Of a stretch of 64,000 nt of DNA, positions 36,244 through 46,947 are shown in pieces. The notes under the pieces are model-generated. The model had not been told where the DNA came from. It did not search any database and was given only the letters and a program-made list of their open reading frames with translations. The first letter of the stretch is position 1; each line of letters opens with the position of its first letter. The stretch comes from Halobacillus ihumii. Its GTDB lineage: Bacteria > Bacillota > Bacilli > Bacillales > Halobacillaceae. Made by a program: the position numbers and the translations under genes. Location: contig NZ_CACVAO010000001.1 of assembly GCF_902726645.1 (NCBI RefSeq), positions 4,102,636 through 4,166,635 of the forward strand. Reading direction: 5' to 3'.

Positions 36244-36909
<666 letters not shown>

Positions 36910-36984
36910 TATATGAAATAGAACAAGGGTCTTTTGGCGCTTGTGTTTTTCATGGCGAATACCAGGTAAGGGGGTATGGGCAAA

Positions 36985-37218
36985 ATGTTATCTAATGAAA
37001 AGCTTAACAGAATCAATGAACTAGCCAATAAATCAAAACAGGAAGGCCTTAATAAAGCTGAAAAAGAGGAGCAGAAAAAGCTGCGTCAGGAATATCTGAA
37101 AAATGTTCGAAGCTCCTTCAAAAACCAGCTTAAGGGTATGACAGTTGTTGATCCAGAAGGCAATGATGTTACACCAGAAAAGGTTAAAAAGATGCAGCGA
37201 AACGAGAAAAAGCATTAA
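36985..37218 (+). CDS. ynzC: DUF896 protein YnzC
   Basis: A 77-residue two-helix protein (RINELANKSKQEGLNKAEKE, VVDPEGNDVTPEKVKK). The ATG at 36985 is preferred: AAGGGGG lies ten bases upstream and it matches the family start (MLSNEKLNRINELA). The ATG at 36976 is too close to that site. Confidence 0.92.
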   Translation: MLSNEKLNRINELANKSKQEGLNKAEKEEQKKLRQEYLKNVRSSFKNQLKGMTVVDPEGNDVTPEKVKKMQRNEKKH

Positions 37219-37223
37219 TAAGA

Positions 37224-37256
37224 AATGCCGTACCGATTATAGGGTGCGGTATTTTT
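37224..37256 (+). terminator. Terminator after ynzC
   Basis: ATGCCGTACC / GGTGCGGTAT stem with T5 tail. Confidence 0.7.
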
Positions 37257-37400
37257 GTTTATCTTAGAGAAACTGGGGAAAAATACTTGAGAAGTTTAAG
37301 AGAAATTGTAGAAAAAACGATAACAATGCTTGTCACTTGTTCATTTTCATTATAGGATTATACATGGTACATATACGGAATTTGAAAGGAGAATGTTTAC

Positions 37401-39410
37401 ATGGCAGCAAGCCTTGAACAGACATCTATTAATACAATACGAACACTTACGATTGACGCAGTTGAAAAAGCACAATCGGGGCATCCGGGAATGCCGATGG
37501 GTGCCGCTCCAATGGCATATACACTTTGGACCCAATATATGAACCATAACCCGAAGAATTCGGATTGGTTCAATCGGGATCGTTTCGTGTTATCAGCGGG
37601 ACATGGATCTATGCTTCTTTACAGTCTGCTGCATCTTTCTGGCTATAATGTCACGATTGAGGACATTAAATCGTTCCGTCAGTGGGATTCAAAAACCCCT
37701 GGTCATCCAGAAGTAGGCCATACTGATGGGGTAGAAGCCACCACTGGACCATTAGGACAAGGAATTTCCATGGCCACGGGTATGGCGATGGCAGAAGCTC
37801 ATCTGGCAGCTAAATATAATCGCGACAACTATAATGTTGTAGATCATTATACATTCTCCATTTGTGGCGATGGTGACTTGATGGAAGGCGTGTCTCAAGA
37901 GTCTGCTTCTTTAGCCGGGCATCTAGGGCTAGGGAAGTTAATTGTCCTTTATGATTCAAACGATATTTCCCTAGACGGCGACTTAGACCGTTCCTTTAGT
38001 GAAAGTGTTGAAAAACGTTATGAAGCTTATGGCTGGCAAGTCATTCGCGTTGAAGACGGTACAGATACTGAAACCATTGCTCAGGCAATTGAGCAGGCAA
38101 AACTAAATACAGAGCAGCCAACCATGATTGAAGTTAAAACAGTGATCGGGTACGGCTCCCCTAATAAATCGGGTAAATCTGCTGCTCACGGTGCACCCCT
38201 GGGTGAAGAAGAAATTACGGCCGCGAAACAGCATTATAACTGGGAGCACGAAGAACAATTTCATGTACCAGATGAAGTTTATAATGACTTCAAATCAAAA
38301 GTACAGGAAAATGGTGAAGAGAAAGAAGCGCAGTGGAATGACCTTATGAAACAATACAAGGAAGCATACCCTGAGCTTGGAGAGGAACTTGAGCAAGCCA
38401 TCAATGGCGACCTTCCGGATAATTGGCAGGAAAGTCTTCCATCATTTACGGCTGGCGAAGATAGCCTGGCAACTCGTGCAGCTTCCGGAAAAGTTATAAA
38501 CGCTTTATCTAAAACAGTGCCTTACTTTTTTGGAGGAAGTGCTGATCTAGCCGGTTCTAACAAAACAACAGTAGAGGGAGAAGAAGATTTCTCCCGCAAC
38601 GATTATTCAGGCCGTAATGTATGGTTTGGCGTTCGAGAGTTTGCTATGGCCTGTGCGTTAAACGGTATGGCTCTTCACGGCGGTTTAAAGGTTTATGCTG
38701 GAACATTCTTTGTCTTTAGTGACTACCTGCGTCCGGCATTGCGTTTATCTGCTATCATGAATTTACCTGTAAACTATGTATTCACTCATGACTCAGTAGC
38801 TGTTGGAGAAGACGGCCCAACTCATGAACCTGTTGAACAACTTGCTTCCTTAAGAGCAATTCCAAACCTATCACTGCTTCGTCCGGCAGATGGAAATGAG
38901 ACAAGTGCTGCTTGGAGAATTGCTCTTGAGTCAAACACGACACCTACAGCTCTAGTGCTGACACGTCAAGGGTTACCGACACTTGAAGGTACAAAAGAGA
39001 AAGCCTATGAGGGCGTGAAGCACGGGGCGTATATCCTTAGCGATTCTGATAAGGAAACACCTGATGGCATTTTGCTTGCTTCAGGTTCTGAAGTACAATT
39101 GGCAGTGAATGCTCAATCCGAACTTAAGACAAAAGGGTATGACGTAAGGGTAGTGAGTATCCCATCATTTGATCGCTTTAGACAGCAAACCCGGGAATAT
39201 CAGGAAAAGGTTTTACCAAATGCTGTTAGAAATCGTCTGGCTATTGAAATGGGAGCATCATTTGGCTGGGAGCGTTATGTCGGTCTTGATGGAGCCGTCA
39301 TCGGAATTGATACATTCGGAGCATCCGCACCAGGAGATGAAGTCATCAAAAATTATGGCTTTACAGTAGAAAATGTCGTCAAACATGCTGAGAGTTTAAT
39401 GAACAAATAA
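37401..39410 (+). CDS. tkt: Transketolase
   Basis: A 669-residue thiamin-diphosphate enzyme of the pentose phosphate pathway. Thiamine motif [20 protein letters not shown]...[10 protein letters not shown], substrate loop [16 protein letters not shown], and the transketolase signature in [20 protein letters not shown]. Usual position after ynzC. AAGGAG precedes the ATG. Confidence 0.97.
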   Translation: MAASLEQTSINTIRTLTIDAVEKAQSGHPGMPMGAAPMAYTLWTQYMNHNPKNSDWFNRDRFVLSAGHGSMLLYSLLHLSGYNVTIEDIKSFRQWDSKTPGHPEVGHTDGVEATTGPLGQGISMATGMAMAEAHLAAKYNRDNYNVVDHYTFSICGDGDLMEGVSQESASLAGHLGLGKLIVLYDSNDISLDGDLDRSFSESVEKRYEAYGWQVIRVEDGTDTETIAQAIEQAKLNTEQPTMIEVKTVIGYGSPNKSGKSAAHGAPLGEEEITAAKQHYNWEHEEQFHVPDEVYNDFKSKVQENGEEKEAQWNDLMKQYKEAYPELGEELEQAINGDLPDNWQESLPSFTAGEDSLATRAASGKVINALSKTVPYFFGGSADLAGSNKTTVEGEEDFSRNDYSGRNVWFGVREFAMACALNGMALHGGLKVYAGTFFVFSDYLRPALRLSAIMNLPVNYVFTHDSVAVGEDGPTHEPVEQLASLRAIPNLSLLRPADGNETSAAWRIALESNTTPTALVLTRQGLPTLEGTKEKAYEGVKHGAYILSDSDKETPDGILLASGSEVQLAVNAQSELKTKGYDVRVVSIPSFDRFRQQTREYQEKVLPNAVRNRLAIEMGASFGWERYVGLDGAVIGIDTFGASAPGDEVIKNYGFTVENVVKHAESLMNK

Positions 39411-39420
39411 GTACAGCAGC

Positions 39421-39457
39421 GGACTACTGCATGCTAGTATGCGGTAGTCCCCTTTTA
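39421..39457 (+). terminator. Terminator after tkt
   Basis: GGACTACTGCAT / ATGCGGTAGTCC stem, T-run CCCCTTTT. Confidence 0.8.
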
Positions 39458-39559
39458 AGTTTTTATAATTCTGACAAAAATCGTAGATCAAGTAAGCCAT
39501 AATGTGACAAATTATTCGCTCTATGCTCTGTATAATCATGAGCAAGGAGTGATAGAGCT

Positions 39560-39985
39560 ATGCAATTTGTCATTTATGCGATTAAACAAGAAGTGTGCGA
39601 ACACTATTATTATAAAGTAGAATTAATTAAGCGATTTTTCGAAGAATGCTTACATGCCCCTCATTCAGGGCTGCTCCAAAAGCAATTAGATTATATAACG
39701 GAAGATTTCTCGTTTAAGCAATGGTTTGCGGATCGCTATAATGGCTTGCGCAACACACCATTCTCTATTAATGCGAATGGAGAATTATTCAAACGCGGGC
39801 AAAATTATGATATCATTATCAAAAAGAATAGCAGTTGTCTATTACAGTGTGACAGTCTCTGGCAAGCAGAACGAGTGTTATTTCAACCATTAAGGATGTG
39901 CGATCAGTCGTTTTTTATTGTAGAAGAAAGTGGAGAGCATTACGGATGGATTTCCCCTCTTTCAAGTCAGCGTTTGTTATCGTAA
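39560..39985 (+). CDS. sirA: Sporulation inhibitor of replication SirA
   Basis: A 141-residue SirA (YneE) protein. In Bacillus it binds DnaA domain I on entry to sporulation and blocks new rounds of replication. The start MQFVIYAIKQEVCEHYYYK and the end FFIVEESGEHYGWISPLSSQ match the family (YGWLNP in B. subtilis). Position between tkt and yneF supports the call. Overall identity is low, as is common for SirA. Confidence 0.82.
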   Translation: MQFVIYAIKQEVCEHYYYKVELIKRFFEECLHAPHSGLLQKQLDYITEDFSFKQWFADRYNGLRNTPFSINANGELFKRGQNYDIIIKKNSSCLLQCDSLWQAERVLFQPLRMCDQSFFIVEESGEHYGWISPLSSQRLLS

Positions 39986-40059
39986 AATGGTCTATTGTAT
40001 TACTGTGAGCATTTTACTATACTGTTATGGGAGACAACACGAAGGAGGAAGACGTAGAG

Positions 40060-40287
40060 ATGACTTTAGGCATAGTTTGGGTTATTATCATTGCCGTCTT
40101 GGCCCTCGTAGGTGGAGTAGCCTTGGGCTTTTTCATCGCGAGAAAATATATGATGAACTATTTAAAGAAGAACCCGCCAATTAATGAACAAATGTTGCGT
40201 ACAATGATGATGCAGATGGGACAGAAGCCATCACAGAAGAAGATCAATCAAATGATGCGGGCTATGAACAATCAGCAGAACAAATAA
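40060..40287 (+). CDS. yneF: UPF0154 membrane protein YneF
   Basis: A 75-residue protein with one N-terminal membrane helix ([20 protein letters not shown]) and a conserved cytoplasmic tail ([25 protein letters not shown]). The ATG at 40060 follows GAAGGAGG; an earlier in-frame ATG at 40027 lies upstream of that site. Confidence 0.93.
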   Translation: MTLGIVWVIIIAVLALVGGVALGFFIARKYMMNYLKKNPPINEQMLRTMMMQMGQKPSQKKINQMMRAMNNQQNK

Positions 40288-40296
40288 CAAGTCGGG

Positions 40297-40334
40297 ACCT
40301 TCTCTTTCATACCATATGAAGAGAAGGTTTTTTT
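40297..40334 (+). terminator. Terminator after yneF
   Basis: ACCTTCTCTTTCAT / ATGAAGAGAAGGT stem with T7 tail. Confidence 0.85.
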
Positions 40335-40458
40335 GTGGATGGTGGAGTTTTTGAAAGGGGATATGGGCATACTTCATGATATGTTCACATTTGATTCATC
40401 GTTTTTTAAAAGCTGATTTGATACAATAAGGTTCGAGTCTACAATTGGGGGCCGTGTT

Positions 40459-41163
40459 ATGACAGATGTGAATATTTTATTAGCTTTTGGAGCAGGCTTT
40501 CTTTCTTTTATATCACCATGTGTTTTACCTTTGTATCCCGTATTTCTTTCCTACATAACCGGAATGAGTGTAAGTGAGTTAAAAGAAGATAATGGTATGC
40601 TTAAGAAAAGAAGCATGGTTCATACCATTCTATTCTTGCTTGGCTTTACTACGATTTTTCTGATCTTAGGTTTTTCTGGATCGTTATTTTCGCAATTTTT
40701 CATCCAAAACGAAGCAATCATAAGAAGGTTGGGAGCTATTCTTGTGATTTTCTTTGGTTTTGTGATTATCGGGGTATTTAATTTTAAATTCCTTATGCAG
40801 GATCATAAGATCACTTTTAAAAACCGGCCTGCCGGCTATATAGGTTCTTTTATTATTGGACTTACTTTCTCGTTAGGCTGGACACCTTGCATGGGACCGA
40901 TATTGGCAGCTGTATTAGGACTGGCTTCAAACAGTCCCGAGTTATTTCTCGTTATGATGATTTCCTACTCCCTGGGTTTTTCTATTCCGTTCTTCGTTCT
41001 ATCTTTCTTTGTTGGAAAATTGGATTGGATCAAACGACATAGTGGAAAAATTATGAAAATCGGCGGGTATATTATGATTCTGATGGGAGTTGCTTTGTAT
41101 TTTGATTGGATGGCGAAGCTGACTTCTTATCTTGCTGGTTTATTTGGGTTCCAAGGCTTGTAA
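40459..41163 (+). CDS. ccdA: Cytochrome c biogenesis membrane protein CcdA
   Basis: A 234-residue, six-helix thiol-disulfide transporter that supplies electrons for cytochrome c maturation and spore cortex formation in Bacillus. Redox cysteines in SPCVLPLYPVFLSYITGMSV and GWTPCMGP. This is the syntenic copy; a diverged copy lies at 15487. Confidence 0.95.
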   Translation: MTDVNILLAFGAGFLSFISPCVLPLYPVFLSYITGMSVSELKEDNGMLKKRSMVHTILFLLGFTTIFLILGFSGSLFSQFFIQNEAIIRRLGAILVIFFGFVIIGVFNFKFLMQDHKITFKNRPAGYIGSFIIGLTFSLGWTPCMGPILAAVLGLASNSPELFLVMMISYSLGFSIPFFVLSFFVGKLDWIKRHSGKIMKIGGYIMILMGVALYFDWMAKLTSYLAGLFGFQGL

Positions 41164-41228
41164 ATCATAGCATTCCAATGGATTTTATATTATGATGAAG
41201 ATATTGAAACTGTATAAGGAGTTTATTT

Positions 41229-41657
41229 ATGATTAGGACGAATGATTTAATTTTAAGAACAACTACCTCCCTTATTGCGTTCATCCTGTTCGGGTTCTCA
41301 GCTTATTTATTTTTTGCCGGCCACAACGCGCCAGGAGGAGGCTTCATAGGCGGATTGATGGCTGCTGCAGCACTAGTCTTGATGTACATGGCATATGGGC
41401 TTAAAGCAATGGAGAAGGTTATTCGTGTTAACTTTCGGTATATGATCTTTACTGGATTATTAATCGCTGTTGCTACAGGGATCGGATCATTTATATTTGG
41501 AGAACCTTTTTTAAGTCACACGTTTGCCTATTTTCAACTTCCTGTTCTTGGCCGAACAGAGCTGGCTACAGCTCTATTATTTGATTTAGGTGTGTACTTG
41601 ACGGTAATCGGGATTTCCATGACGATCATTTTGGCTGTGGCAGAGGACCGGGACTAA
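41229..41657 (+). CDS. Orphan MnhB/MrpB-like Na+/H+ antiporter subunit
   Basis: A 142-residue four-helix protein of the MrpB family (LFFAGHNAPGGGFIGGLMAA, FDLGVYLTVIGISMTIILAV). MrpB normally works in a seven-gene mrpA-G complex, and no other mrp gene is present here. It sits between ccdA and ccdC, where B. subtilis has the receiver-only gene yneI (ccdB). It may be a stray subunit of a complex encoded elsewhere or an independent protein. Confidence 0.85.
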   Translation: MIRTNDLILRTTTSLIAFILFGFSAYLFFAGHNAPGGGFIGGLMAAAALVLMYMAYGLKAMEKVIRVNFRYMIFTGLLIAVATGIGSFIFGEPFLSHTFAYFQLPVLGRTELATALLFDLGVYLTVIGISMTIILAVAEDRD

Positions 41658-41761
41658 TTTTTGCTAAAAAGAATCTAAATCGCAGGGATTTGCGGGCGCG
41701 TTAGTGGAGTGTACTCCATGATTATTATTGATCAGGAATCGGAAGAAAGAGTGAAAACTTT

Positions 41762-42223
41762 ATGTTTTGGATAATTTCAAGCACAGTAGTAGCCGCATGT
41801 ATGGCCACGGTCATGATTTTTGTTCGTCTAAGGGCAGCTAAAAAGCCGGCCAGTGTGAAAAAAATCATTTTACCGCCGCTTTTTATGAGCACCGGGGCCT
41901 TCATGTTTTTATTTCCAGTCTTCCGCGTTGGGTGGGGACAAGTTGCAGAGGCTGTTTTAGTAGGTGTGATCTTTTCGATTTTTCTGATTCGGACCTCAAA
42001 ATTTGAAGTAAGGGAAGAAAACATCTATTTAAAGCCTTCAAAAGCATTTGTATTTATTTTATTTGGGTTACTGATTTTACGGATCATACTAAAGTTAATT
42101 ATAGGTCAGACTATAGCTTTTGGAGAAATGAGCGGGATGTTTTTTCTGCTTGCTTTTGGAATGATCTTCACATGGCGTCTGGCTATGTTAAGACAGTACT
42201 TACAGTTAGAAAAAACGTTATAA
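41762..42223 (+). CDS. ccdC: CcdC family membrane protein (YneJ)
   Basis: A 153-residue protein with four helices (KIILPPLFMSTGAFMFLFPV, FILFGLLILRIILKLIIG). Follows ccdA and the MrpB gene. Role in cytochrome c biogenesis unclear, as deletion in Bacillus has no clear effect. Confidence 0.9.
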   Translation: MFWIISSTVVAACMATVMIFVRLRAAKKPASVKKIILPPLFMSTGAFMFLFPVFRVGWGQVAEAVLVGVIFSIFLIRTSKFEVREENIYLKPSKAFVFILFGLLILRIILKLIIGQTIAFGEMSGMFFLLAFGMIFTWRLAMLRQYLQLEKTL

Positions 42224-42279
42224 GCAGCAAATGTGAAGGTCTCCTATAAGGATTTCTTCTTTTATACTAAGCCAAACTA

Positions 42280-42317
42280 AAAAAGATCGTACCGTGTTTA
42301 GCGGTCCGATCTTTTTT
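42280..42317. terminator. Bidirectional terminator between ccdC and yneK
   Basis: AAAAAGATCG-ACC / GGT-CGATCTTTTTT stem. Confidence 0.8.
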
Positions 42318-42744
42318 ATCGTTCAAACAAAGGTTGATAAGGGGTAATATCGATTTCTTTTTCTTTTAGCTTCTTGATGAGAAATTTGTGGTCTCGTTTA
42401 GGAGTCGCGAGAATATAGCCTTCTATAATTACATCCTGCGTAATTTTAGAGCATTTCTTTTCCAGGGCCACCTGTCCAATTCTGCCCGCAATCTTCTGTT
42501 TGGCTATATCACGAAAAAGTTCGGGCACAGGGCTCACAAGTTCTTCAAGCAAGGCTTTTTGCTCGATGTTCCACATGTGAATGGTTTGCTCAATATAATG
42601 TTCTTCCCAGTCGATTGTCGACTTACCATCTTCTTTAGGCATCCGTTTAAGGAATTTACGAAACATAAAAAAGCCGCCAATTCCCATAAGAACAACCATG
42701 ATGACAATCCACCCGATAATAAATAGGGCAAAGCCACCTGACAT
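42316..42744 (-). CDS. yneK: DUF2621 membrane protein YneK
   Basis: A 142-residue protein with one N-terminal helix (ALFIIGWIVIMVVLMGIGGF) and a cytoplasmic DUF2621 domain (FLKRMPKEDGKSTIDWEEHY, KIAGRIGQVALEK). Conserved in sporeformers, function unknown. Convergent with ccdC as in Bacillus. Confidence 0.9.
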   Translation of the reverse strand: MSGGFALFIIGWIVIMVVLMGIGGFFMFRKFLKRMPKEDGKSTIDWEEHYIEQTIHMWNIEQKALLEELVSPVPELFRDIAKQKIAGRIGQVALEKKCSKITQDVIIEGYILATPKRDHKFLIKKLKEKEIDITPYQPLFER

Positions 42745-43014
42745 ACAATCACCTGTTTCGTTTTTATGCTTATTTTTTCTGCTCCTCTAATTATAAAAGC
42801 ATTGCCAAAGAAAGACAAGCAGTTATCTTGTAAGAAAACTGTCGGTATACTAATAATGGTGTCTAAATGTTTTACATATTAATCGTTTTCATTTAAAATA
42901 GATGGTGCCTATTTGTGAACTTTCGTGAAAAAAGGAAGCAAATGTACAAATTTGGGGAATGGGGATGCTGATTTACAGCTCACCATTTAATTTTGATGAG
43001 GGGGTAAAAGGAAT

Positions 43015-45720
43015 ATGGCTAACAGCGCATTTAATGCTCGCAAACAATTCGACTTAAATGGCAAAACGTACAACTACTACGACTTAAAAGCCTTAGAAGA
43101 TGCGGGACATGGCAAGATTTCCCGTCTGCCTTTCTCCATTCGTATTCTGCTTGAGTCTCTGCTCCGTCAACATGATGGACGTGTGATTCAGGATAGTCAC
43201 GTGGAGAGTCTAGCAAACTGGGGAACTAGTAAAGCAAAAGGGGAAGATGTTCCATTTAAACCTTCCCGTGTTATTTTACAGGACTTCACAGGGGTTCCGG
43301 CTGTTGTTGACCTTGCTTCACTTCGTAAAGCAATGGTTGATATGGGAGGAAGCCCGGATGAAATCAACCCAGAAGTACCGGTGGATCTAGTTATTGACCA
43401 CTCTGTACAAGTTGATAAATATGGTACAGCTGATTCATTGAACATTAATATGGAATTAGAATTCGAACGAAATCAGGAGCGTTATGAGTTCCTGCACTGG
43501 GCTCAAAAGGCGTTTAATAACTACCGCGCTGTGCCTCCCGCAACTGGAATCGTTCACCAAGTAAACTTAGAATACATTGCAAATGTCGTTCATGCGAAAG
43601 AGAACGATGAAGGCACTGTTGATACTTATCCAGATACACTTGTTGGTACAGACTCCCACACAACCATGATCAATGGTCTTGGTGTGTTAGGATGGGGTGT
43701 TGGCGGTATTGAAGCAGAAGCAGGAATGCTTGGCCAGCCATCATACTTCCCAGCGCCGGAAGTTATTGGAGTGAAGCTGAACGGCAGCTTCCCACAAGGA
43801 ACTACTGCAACGGACTTAGCGTTAAAAGTTACACAGAAACTAAGAGAACAAAATGTTGTTGGTAAATTCGTTGAATTCTTCGGTCCTGGCTTGCAGGAAA
43901 TGCCGCTTGCTGATCGTGCGACAATTTCTAACATGGCACCAGAATATGGGGCTACTTGTGGGTTCTTCCCTGTAGACGGTGAATCTTTAGAATATTTACG
44001 TTTGACTGGACGCAGCGAAGAGCAGATCGAGCTTGTTGAAAAGTATTGTAAAGAAAACAACCTTTGGTATGATCCATCTCAGGAAGATCCAGAATTCACA
44101 TCACTTGTAGAAATTGAATTAAATGAGCTTGAACCTAACTTATCAGGTCCTAAGCGTCCACAGGATTTAATTCCATTTTCTCAAATGAAGGAATCCTTTA
44201 ACAAAGCGATTACTGGCCCGGCAGGTAACCATGGCTTTGGTCTGGATGAGTCTGAATTTGATAAAGAAGCTGAAGTGAAATTCGAAAACGGCAAGAAAGC
44301 TGTTATGAAGACAGGAGCACTGGCTATTGCAGCGATTACTTCTTGTACAAACACTTCAAACCCGCACGTCATGCTAGGTGCCGGTTTAGTAGCTAAAAAG
44401 GCAACTGAAAAAGGTCTTAAAGTGCCTGAATATGTGAAAACATCCCTTGCACCAGGTTCTAAAGTTGTTACGCGCTACTTGGAGGATTCAGGTTTAATGC
44501 CATATTTAAACCAATTAGGGTTTAACCTTGTAGGGTACGGCTGTACGACATGTATCGGTAACTCTGGTCCATTGCTTCCTGAAATTGAAAAGGCGATTGC
44601 CGATAGTGATCTAACGGCATCTTCCGTTCTTTCAGGAAACCGTAACTTTGAAGGACGTATTCACCCGCTGGTCAAAGCAAACTATTTGGCCTCACCGCCG
44701 CTAGTTGTTGCTTATGCCCTTGCTGGTACGGTTGATATCGATCTCAAGAAAGAGGCGCTAGGTACGGATAAAGATGGAGAACCTGTGTATTTTGATGATA
44801 TCTGGCCTACACAAGAGGAGATCAAAGCTGAAATTTCTCGTGCAGTAACACCTGAAATTTTCCGTAAAGAGTATGAAAATGTCTTTAACTCTAACGAGAA
44901 GTGGAATGAAATTAATACAACAGACGAACCGCTTTACGACTGGGACGGAGAATCTACTTATATCCAGAACCCGCCATTCTTTGAAGGGTTGTCTCGTGAT
45001 CCAGAAACGGTTAAGCCACTTTCTGGTATGCGTGTAGTGGGTAAATTTGGCGATTCTGTCACAACCGACCATATTTCTCCAGCTGGTGCAATTCCTAAAG
45101 ATATGCCTGCAGGAGAGTATTTACAGGAGAAGGATGTGTCACCGCGAAACTTTAACTCCTACGGTTCTCGCCGAGGTAACCATGAAGTAATGATGCGCGG
45201 AACATTTGCGAACATTCGTATTCGTAACCAGTTAGCTCCTGGTACCGAAGGCGGATTTACTACGTACTGGCCGACAGAAGAAGTAATGCCGATTTACACT
45301 GCAGCGATGAAATATAAAGAGGATCAAACACCTCTTGCTGTAATTGCTGGCGATGATTACGGCATGGGAAGCTCCCGTGACTGGGCCGCTAAAGGAACAG
45401 ATCTTCTTGGCATTAAAACGGTTATAGCCCAAAGCTTCGAGCGTATCCACCGTTCTAACCTTGTTATGATGGGCGTATTGCCACTGCAGTTTAAAGATGG
45501 AGATACGATCGAATCACTAGGATTAACGGGCCGTGAAACCATTGATGTTCAAGTTGATGAATCTGTTAAGCCGCACGACTTAGTGAAAGTAACGGCAACA
45601 GATGAAGAAGGTAACAAGAAAGAATTTGATGTTATTGCCCGTTTCGATAGTGAAGTAGAAGTAGATTACTATCGTCATGGTGGAATTCTTCAAATGGTAC
45701 TACGAAATAAATTAAGCTAA
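43015..45720 (+). CDS. citB: Aconitate hydratase
   Basis: A 901-residue AcnA-type aconitase interconverting citrate and isocitrate; also an RNA-binding regulator in Bacillus. Iron-sulfur ligands lie in SCTNTSNP and [10 protein letters not shown]; substrate residues in ISPAGAIP and [13 protein letters not shown]. The B. subtilis sspO, sspP and cotM genes that precede citB are missing here; 42745-43014 is only a leader. Confidence 0.97.
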   Translation: MANSAFNARKQFDLNGKTYNYYDLKALEDAGHGKISRLPFSIRILLESLLRQHDGRVIQDSHVESLANWGTSKAKGEDVPFKPSRVILQDFTGVPAVVDLASLRKAMVDMGGSPDEINPEVPVDLVIDHSVQVDKYGTADSLNINMELEFERNQERYEFLHWAQKAFNNYRAVPPATGIVHQVNLEYIANVVHAKENDEGTVDTYPDTLVGTDSHTTMINGLGVLGWGVGGIEAEAGMLGQPSYFPAPEVIGVKLNGSFPQGTTATDLALKVTQKLREQNVVGKFVEFFGPGLQEMPLADRATISNMAPEYGATCGFFPVDGESLEYLRLTGRSEEQIELVEKYCKENNLWYDPSQEDPEFTSLVEIELNELEPNLSGPKRPQDLIPFSQMKESFNKAITGPAGNHGFGLDESEFDKEAEVKFENGKKAVMKTGALAIAAITSCTNTSNPHVMLGAGLVAKKATEKGLKVPEYVKTSLAPGSKVVTRYLEDSGLMPYLNQLGFNLVGYGCTTCIGNSGPLLPEIEKAIADSDLTASSVLSGNRNFEGRIHPLVKANYLASPPLVVAYALAGTVDIDLKKEALGTDKDGEPVYFDDIWPTQEEIKAEISRAVTPEIFRKEYENVFNSNEKWNEINTTDEPLYDWDGESTYIQNPPFFEGLSRDPETVKPLSGMRVVGKFGDSVTTDHISPAGAIPKDMPAGEYLQEKDVSPRNFNSYGSRRGNHEVMMRGTFANIRIRNQLAPGTEGGFTTYWPTEEVMPIYTAAMKYKEDQTPLAVIAGDDYGMGSSRDWAAKGTDLLGIKTVIAQSFERIHRSNLVMMGVLPLQFKDGDTIESLGLTGRETIDVQVDESVKPHDLVKVTATDEEGNKKEFDVIARFDSEVEVDYYRHGGILQMVLRNKLS

Positions 45721-45729
45721 ATAGCTTCT

Positions 45730-45766
45730 AAAAAGGTCCGCTCGTACTTGAGCGGACCTTTTTTTA
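45730..45766 (+). terminator. Terminator after citB
   Basis: AAAAGGTCCGCT / AGCGGACCTTTTTTT. Confidence 0.88.
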
Positions 45767-45977
45767 TGAAATATTTTCAAACAATAAGCACCAAAGCTTT
45801 ACAAAGAACTGATATGGTTTATATTGTTATGTATGAGAAATCACTTTACCGACTGTATTTTTATGATTTAGCCTAATACTATTTTGTTTCAATAGGCATG
45901 TCTGCTGACTCGCTATGATATGTATAAGTAGAAGCGTCCTTTCTATATATGATCAATACTTAAGGGATGGGTGATGA

Positions 45978-46580
45978 ATGGGAAAACAAATCGGTGCAGG
46001 ACTCTTTTTAATTGTATTACTAGGTGTGGTAGTTTTTAATATTTTTACAGAAGAAGACAGGAATCCTGCTGCAGATGAGACAGCTGAGTATAATGTTTCA
46101 GGTGATCCTTCACAGGAAGGGACAGCCATCACGCCGCCTAACGCTCCTGACGGCCTTGAAGTGGGCGAAATGGCTCCAGATTTCACGTTAAAGACGATCG
46201 ATGGGGAAACGTTGAGTTTATCTGATCTACGCGGCCAAAAAGTCATGTTGAACTTTTGGGCCACATGGTGTCCTCCATGTCGTGAAGAAATGCCAAGAAT
46301 GGAAAAGTTTCATCAACAATATGGTGACGAAATTAAGATTGTTGCTGTAAATGCCACCGGATCTGAGAGCAGTATAAATAAAGTCGAAAAATATATCCAA
46401 GAAGGCGGCTATACGTTTCCAGTAGTCTTAGATAAAGAACTAAGCGTGAATAACGATTATCAAGCTATTGCTCTTCCGACTACGTACTTTATTGGAACAG
46501 ATGGTGTCATTCAGCAGCCGCGTAAAGTAGGCCCGATGAGTTATGACTACATGGTAGAAATGATGAATGCATTAGAATAG
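45978..46580 (+). CDS. yneN: TlpA/ResA-like thioredoxin YneN
   Basis: A 200-residue membrane-anchored thioredoxin: N-terminal helix (GAGLFLIVLLGVVVFNIF), acidic linker, thioredoxin fold with FWATWCPPCREEMP and cis-Pro loop ALPTTYFIG. Likely partner of the CcdA at 40459. Start by GATGGGTGATGA-type site upstream. Confidence 0.88.
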   Translation: MGKQIGAGLFLIVLLGVVVFNIFTEEDRNPAADETAEYNVSGDPSQEGTAITPPNAPDGLEVGEMAPDFTLKTIDGETLSLSDLRGQKVMLNFWATWCPPCREEMPRMEKFHQQYGDEIKIVAVNATGSESSINKVEKYIQEGGYTFPVVLDKELSVNNDYQAIALPTTYFIGTDGVIQQPRKVGPMSYDYMVEMMNALE

Positions 46581-46632
46581 GAATATTTTGTCTCACTTAT
46601 GGGCATCCTTAGTTCTTAAAGGAGAGATTCTC

Positions 46633-46776
46633 ATGAGAAGAAGACACAAATTATCCTATAGCGAACGAGTTCAGGAAAATATTCGTTTAATTAAAGAAGA
46701 CGAAAAGTTATTGGACCAAATTGAAGAAAGAATTGAGCAGCGTCACCGTAAACGTATAAAGCAGATCCCTTCATAA
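46633..46776 (+). CDS. fbpB: FbpB-family small basic protein
   Basis: A 47-residue basic protein (RRRHKLSYSERVQENIRLIK, IEERIEQRHRKR) of the FbpB family. In B. subtilis the Fur-regulated FbpB assists the FsrA small RNA in iron sparing. AAAGGAGAG precedes the ATG. I see no clear Fur box upstream, so iron control is not shown here. It occupies the place of the B. subtilis tlp gene. Confidence 0.75.
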   Translation: MRRRHKLSYSERVQENIRLIKEDEKLLDQIEERIEQRHRKRIKQIPS

Positions 46777-46795
46777 AAGAGGGATCTGCTTTTTC
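46760..46795 (+). terminator. Terminator after fbpB
   Basis: AGCAGATCCCT / AGGGATCTGCT with T5; the left arm is in the gene's last codons. Confidence 0.85.
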
Positions 46796-46947
46796 TATAT
46801 GAACGTAATGGCCCGGGCAAGTTAATCTACATTAAAGAACGGCTATGTTAAAATGAAGAACAGTGACAAATGGGATAAGGGAGCGTTATCTAACCTTAAC
46901 CTTCTAAATCATATCTATTACATACTACCAGGAAGGGATGTGAAATC

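Noticed and set aside
46583..46633. Fur box in front of fbpB
   Set aside because: No 7-1-7 TGATAAT-type inverted repeat is visible.
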